From Microbacterium sp. H83 (GTDB lineage Bacteria; Actinomycetota; Actinomycetes; Actinomycetales; Microbacteriaceae): a DNA stretch of 48,033 bases. The stretch covers positions 1 through 48,033 of the forward strand of contig NZ_LWCU01000024.1 in NCBI RefSeq assembly GCF_001650405.1, written 5' to 3'. The stretch's first letter is position 1. Each line of letters starts with the position of its first letter. The position numbers and the translations under genes are program-made. Of the stretch, positions 46,601 to 48,033 are shown one piece after another. The notes below the pieces were generated by a model, which searched no databases, was not told where the DNA came from, and worked only from the letters and a program-made list of their open reading frames with translations.

Positions 46601-48033
46601 CGCGGCACCGCGCCCTCGGGTGCAGTCGTCACGGCGACGGCACCGGCGACCGTCGCGATCGCCTCGACGGCGGGCCTCACACTCGTCAAGAGCGCGTCGC
46701 AGGACGAGGATCTCACCGTCGGCCAGACCGTCACCTTCACCTTCGACATCACGAACTCGGGCACCGCCACGATCGACGCGATCGCGCTGAGCGACACGCT
46801 TCCGGGGCTTTCGGCCATCGCCTTCGGACCGTGGCCGGGCGGGCAGACCGGCTCGCTCGCGCCCTCCGCATCGGTGAGCGCATCCGCGACCTACCGAGTC
46901 ACACAGGCGGATCTGGATGCCGGGGGCTTCTCCAACACCGCGACGGCCACGGGCCTCACCCCGTCGGACGCACCGGTGTCGAGCACTGCTACGATCGCGC
47001 TGACGACGGCGGCCAGGACGCCCGCGCTCGAGCTCGAGAAGGACGAGAGTCTGAGCGGCACGGGCGCCCTGGGCGACTCGATCGCGTACTCCTTCACCGT
47101 CCGCAACGCGGGCAACACGACGATCACCGACACGGCGGTCCAGGACGACCTCGAGGGCATCTCGGGCATCGCCTTCGGAGCATGGCCGAGCGGCGAGAGC
47201 GGCGTGCTGCTGCCGGGCGACGAGGTGACCGCCACCGCACGCTATACGCTGCGGCAGGCGGATGTGGACGCCGGCGAGGTGGTCAACACCGCGACGGCGA
47301 CCGGATCCGCGCCGGCAGACGCCGACGTCTCATCCGCGGAGGCGGAGGCGACCACGGCCCTCGCCGCGGCGAACCCGCAGCTCAGCACCACGAAGCGCGG
47401 CGCGCTCGCTCCCGGATCCACCGGTCGCGCGGGCGACACCGCCGAGTTCCGCTTCTCGGTCGTGAACAGCGGCGATGTGACGATCGGCGGGGTCGAGTTC
47501 GACGATGCGCTGAGCGGGCTGAGCCCCCTCGCCATCACCTGGCCCGACGCATCCGCCCCGGGTGTCCTGGCTCCGGGTGCCGAGGCGACGGCGGTCGCGA
47601 CCTACACGCTCCTGCAGTCCGACGTCGACGCCGGTGCGCTGACCAACGGCGTGACCGTGACCGGCGTCTCGCTCCGCGACGGTGCGGAGGTCCGCGCCAC
47701 CGCGGCGGCGACCGTGCCGATCGCTCCCGGCGCCGCGTTGTCTGCGGTGAAGTCGGGGGTGTTGGCGGTGGGTGATATCGGTGTGGTGGGGGACACGGTC
47801 GAGTATGAGGTGGTGGTGACGAATACGGGGAATGTGACGGTCACGGGTGGTGTGCTGGTGGATCCGATGGAGGATCTGTATGGCGTGTCGATCGTGTGGC
47901 CGGATCCGTTGCGGCCTGGTCGTGTGGGTGTGGGGGAGCAGGCGGTGGGTCGGGGGTTCTATGACCTGAAGCAGGCGGATGTGGATGCCGGGTTCGTGGA
48001 GAATACGGCGTCGGTGGCGGCGACGGCTCCGGG
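38976..48033 (+). repeat. array of about 26 DUF11/DUF7507-type protein repeats (351-357 bp each)
   Basis: By eye I align 26 repeats, from ISLSKTSALAPG (38976) to the truncated last unit at 47732. Unit starts include 38976, 39327, 44573, 45974, 46331 and 47732. Each unit has a Lys in its first strand (TKTG) and an Asn in its last strand (NTATATG). Copies are diverged in sequence, so the array is ancient rather than a fresh amplification. Confidence 0.88.
43616..48033 (+). CDS. giant DUF11/DUF7507 repeat protein, continuation after frameshift (partial)
   Basis: This frame runs open from GNVTLTDVDISDP (around 43613) to the window edge with no stop, about 1470 codons, encoding the second half of repeat 14 to part of repeat 26. 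The first in-frame GTG is 43616, but I regard this as the natural continuation of the gene at 37449 rather than a separate gene: there is no promoter, no ribosome site and no signal peptide. Together the two parts would exceed 3500 residues. Repeat 17 has Asp in place of the last-strand Asn, repeat 21 lacks the first-strand Lys (ITQT), and repeat 22 lacks both (VTDSG, IVSVVTG). From about 47738 codon choice changes sharply. The C-terminus and any wall anchor lie beyond the window. Confidence 0.8.
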   Translation, partial: MTLTDVDISDPHPGLGTIALTWPAAPGTLAPGAQVTGTASYTVTQADVDAGVVRNTARVTGVPPTGAAVGADSPTVTLATVAAGPALTTVKTAVVGGTGAVGDIVDYTVRLTNTGNVTLGNVQVADPLPGLTPFVYSWPGEAGVLAPGAQVVATARHTITQADVDAGALVNVATGTGTAPSGVSVSAASGTVTTPTATGDPRLQVSKSGALPAGATGVADEVITWTVTIRNAGNVTLSSVSAADSLPGISDLSYGAWPSGTAGVLAPGDAVTATATSTVQQTDVDAGSIANTATATGTPARGQAASATGSGTVPLRSAPALSIQKSGAYTEGSGAAGDTITYTYAVRNAGNVTLTGVAVSDAHSGLSPLAYGPWPSNTPGTLAPNQTVTATATYTVRQSDVNAGSITDVASVSGRPPTGPAVSAASQTVVLPTDAAAPSILTTKTASVSGGGQLGDLITYTLRASNTGNVTLTGVALTDPAPGLSPLAYGPWPGAAGTLQPGESVTATTTHRISQADLDAGAVTNTASAMGTPPAGPAVTDPSDTVTTSTAARTPDIEVTKSGTLAGGAATSAGDVVTYSFSVRNTGNVTLTGVALADPAAGLSPLVYAWPGAEGVLAPDQVVTATATYALTQEDIDTGTIDNQVTGTATAPGGAAVSETDEVTIPLAQAGTMSVTKTGTVLGSGLAGDSIRFDFSVVNTGNVTLSGVALDEAIVGLDPVIDWPDDGAPGVLAPGAQATAEAFYVITQADVNRGQVRNSVTVTANAPSGAIEPVVASADVATGAQRAQLVITQTAPPQAALGQTVTFSYVVRNTGTVSVDGIDAIGNSFPGISSAVFDWGGGTPGTLDPGQSVTATATVVVTQQNVDAGSIANTASVSGTSRVAQPAPVSATSQTVVVAMPTARPSVAVTDSGTLPAGAKAGDAVTWTYSLRNTGNVTLTGAALSDALPGTSAPQYAWEGPAGELAPGGSVTATASTVLTQADVDAGSIVSVVTGRGTAPSGAVVTATAPATVAIASTAGLTLVKSASQDEDLTVGQTVTFTFDITNSGTATIDAIALSDTLPGLSAIAFGPWPGGQTGSLAPSASVSASATYRVTQADLDAGGFSNTATATGLTPSDAPVSSTATIALTTAARTPALELEKDESLSGTGALGDSIAYSFTVRNAGNTTITDTAVQDDLEGISGIAFGAWPSGESGVLLPGDEVTATARYTLRQADVDAGEVVNTATATGSAPADADVSSAEAEATTALAAANPQLSTTKRGALAPGSTGRAGDTAEFRFSVVNSGDVTIGGVEFDDALSGLSPLAITWPDASAPGVLAPGAEATAVATYTLLQSDVDAGALTNGVTVTGVSLRDGAEVRATAAATVPIAPGAALSAVKSGVLAVGDIGVVGDTVEYEVVVTNTGNVTVTGGVLVDPMEDLYGVSIVWPDPLRPGRVGVGEQAVGRGFYDLKQADVDAGFVENTASVAATAP

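Noticed and set aside
43678..47775. 1365-residue plus-strand open frame after the frameshift
   Set aside because: Wrong frame: the translation is Arg/His-rich nonsense, whereas the frame continuing through 43616 gives clean DUF11-type repeats.
38976..48033. DNA-level tandem repeats as a CRISPR-like or satellite array
   Set aside because: Period is ~354 bp, fully protein-coding and diverged at the DNA level; conservation is of the protein repeat.

Overview
The window is high-GC DNA with dense, short-spaced genes. Its gene set points to an actinobacterium of the Microbacteriaceae, most likely a Microbacterium-like genus: SepH, DUF3000, DUF3093, DUF3159, DUF3710, DUF4193 and DUF7455 proteins, an actinobacterial aconitase, and a parE/parC pair in addition to any gyrase. 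This placement rests on general knowledge of these families. No rRNA or species marker is present.

Layout. 1-1444: the tail of an unidentified gene, a degenerate alanine racemase-like gene and a small zinc-ribbon protein. 1627-11563: the two topoisomerase IV genes face each other across an accessory insertion. That insertion holds a glycosyltransferase transcribed leftward and, from a shared 32-bp promoter gap, a tightly overlapped four-gene operon: extended SDR, lactonase-like metallo-hydrolase, F390-synthetase-like adenylating enzyme, and FabH/OleA-like condensing enzyme. It looks like an uncharacterised lipid or polyketide-like pathway and is my best candidate for an undescribed system. 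11602-21849: a conserved block with a phosphodiesterase, sepH, DUF4193, DUF3093, dut, DUF3710, DUF3159, aconitase and dxs. 21883-31512: an SPFH protein, a lipid kinase, a beta-oxidation pair (fused hydratase/dehydrogenase plus thiolase), an RNase D-like protein, DUF3000, a membrane-anchored alpha/beta hydrolase, SufE and a rhodanese sulfurtransferase. 31660-36138: a ZapE-type ATPase, an ammonium channel, a solitary PemK/MazF-like protein, an SPW membrane protein, a T5orf172/GIY-YIG-like zinc protein and an unknown Cys-rich protein. 36258-36776: four tRNAs (Val-CAC on minus; Gly-GCC, Cys-GCA and Val-GAC on plus). 36887 to the end: a small lipoprotein, then a giant secreted surface protein built from about 26 DUF11/DUF7507-type repeats. 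The giant gene is interrupted by an apparent one-base deletion near 43611 and runs off the window.

Regulation visible in the sequence. Ten genes have a TAnnnT hexamer placed only 6-9 bases before the start codon, the signature of leaderless transcription. Strong intergenic hairpins separate most convergent genes. A 24-bp AT-rich palindrome precedes aconitase, and a canonical -35/-10 pair precedes the giant repeat gene.

Both window edges look suspicious. The first 59 bases form a perfect 24-bp inverted repeat. The last ~300 bases switch abruptly to a different synonymous-codon style inside the repeat array. Either could be biology or an assembly artefact at contig ends.
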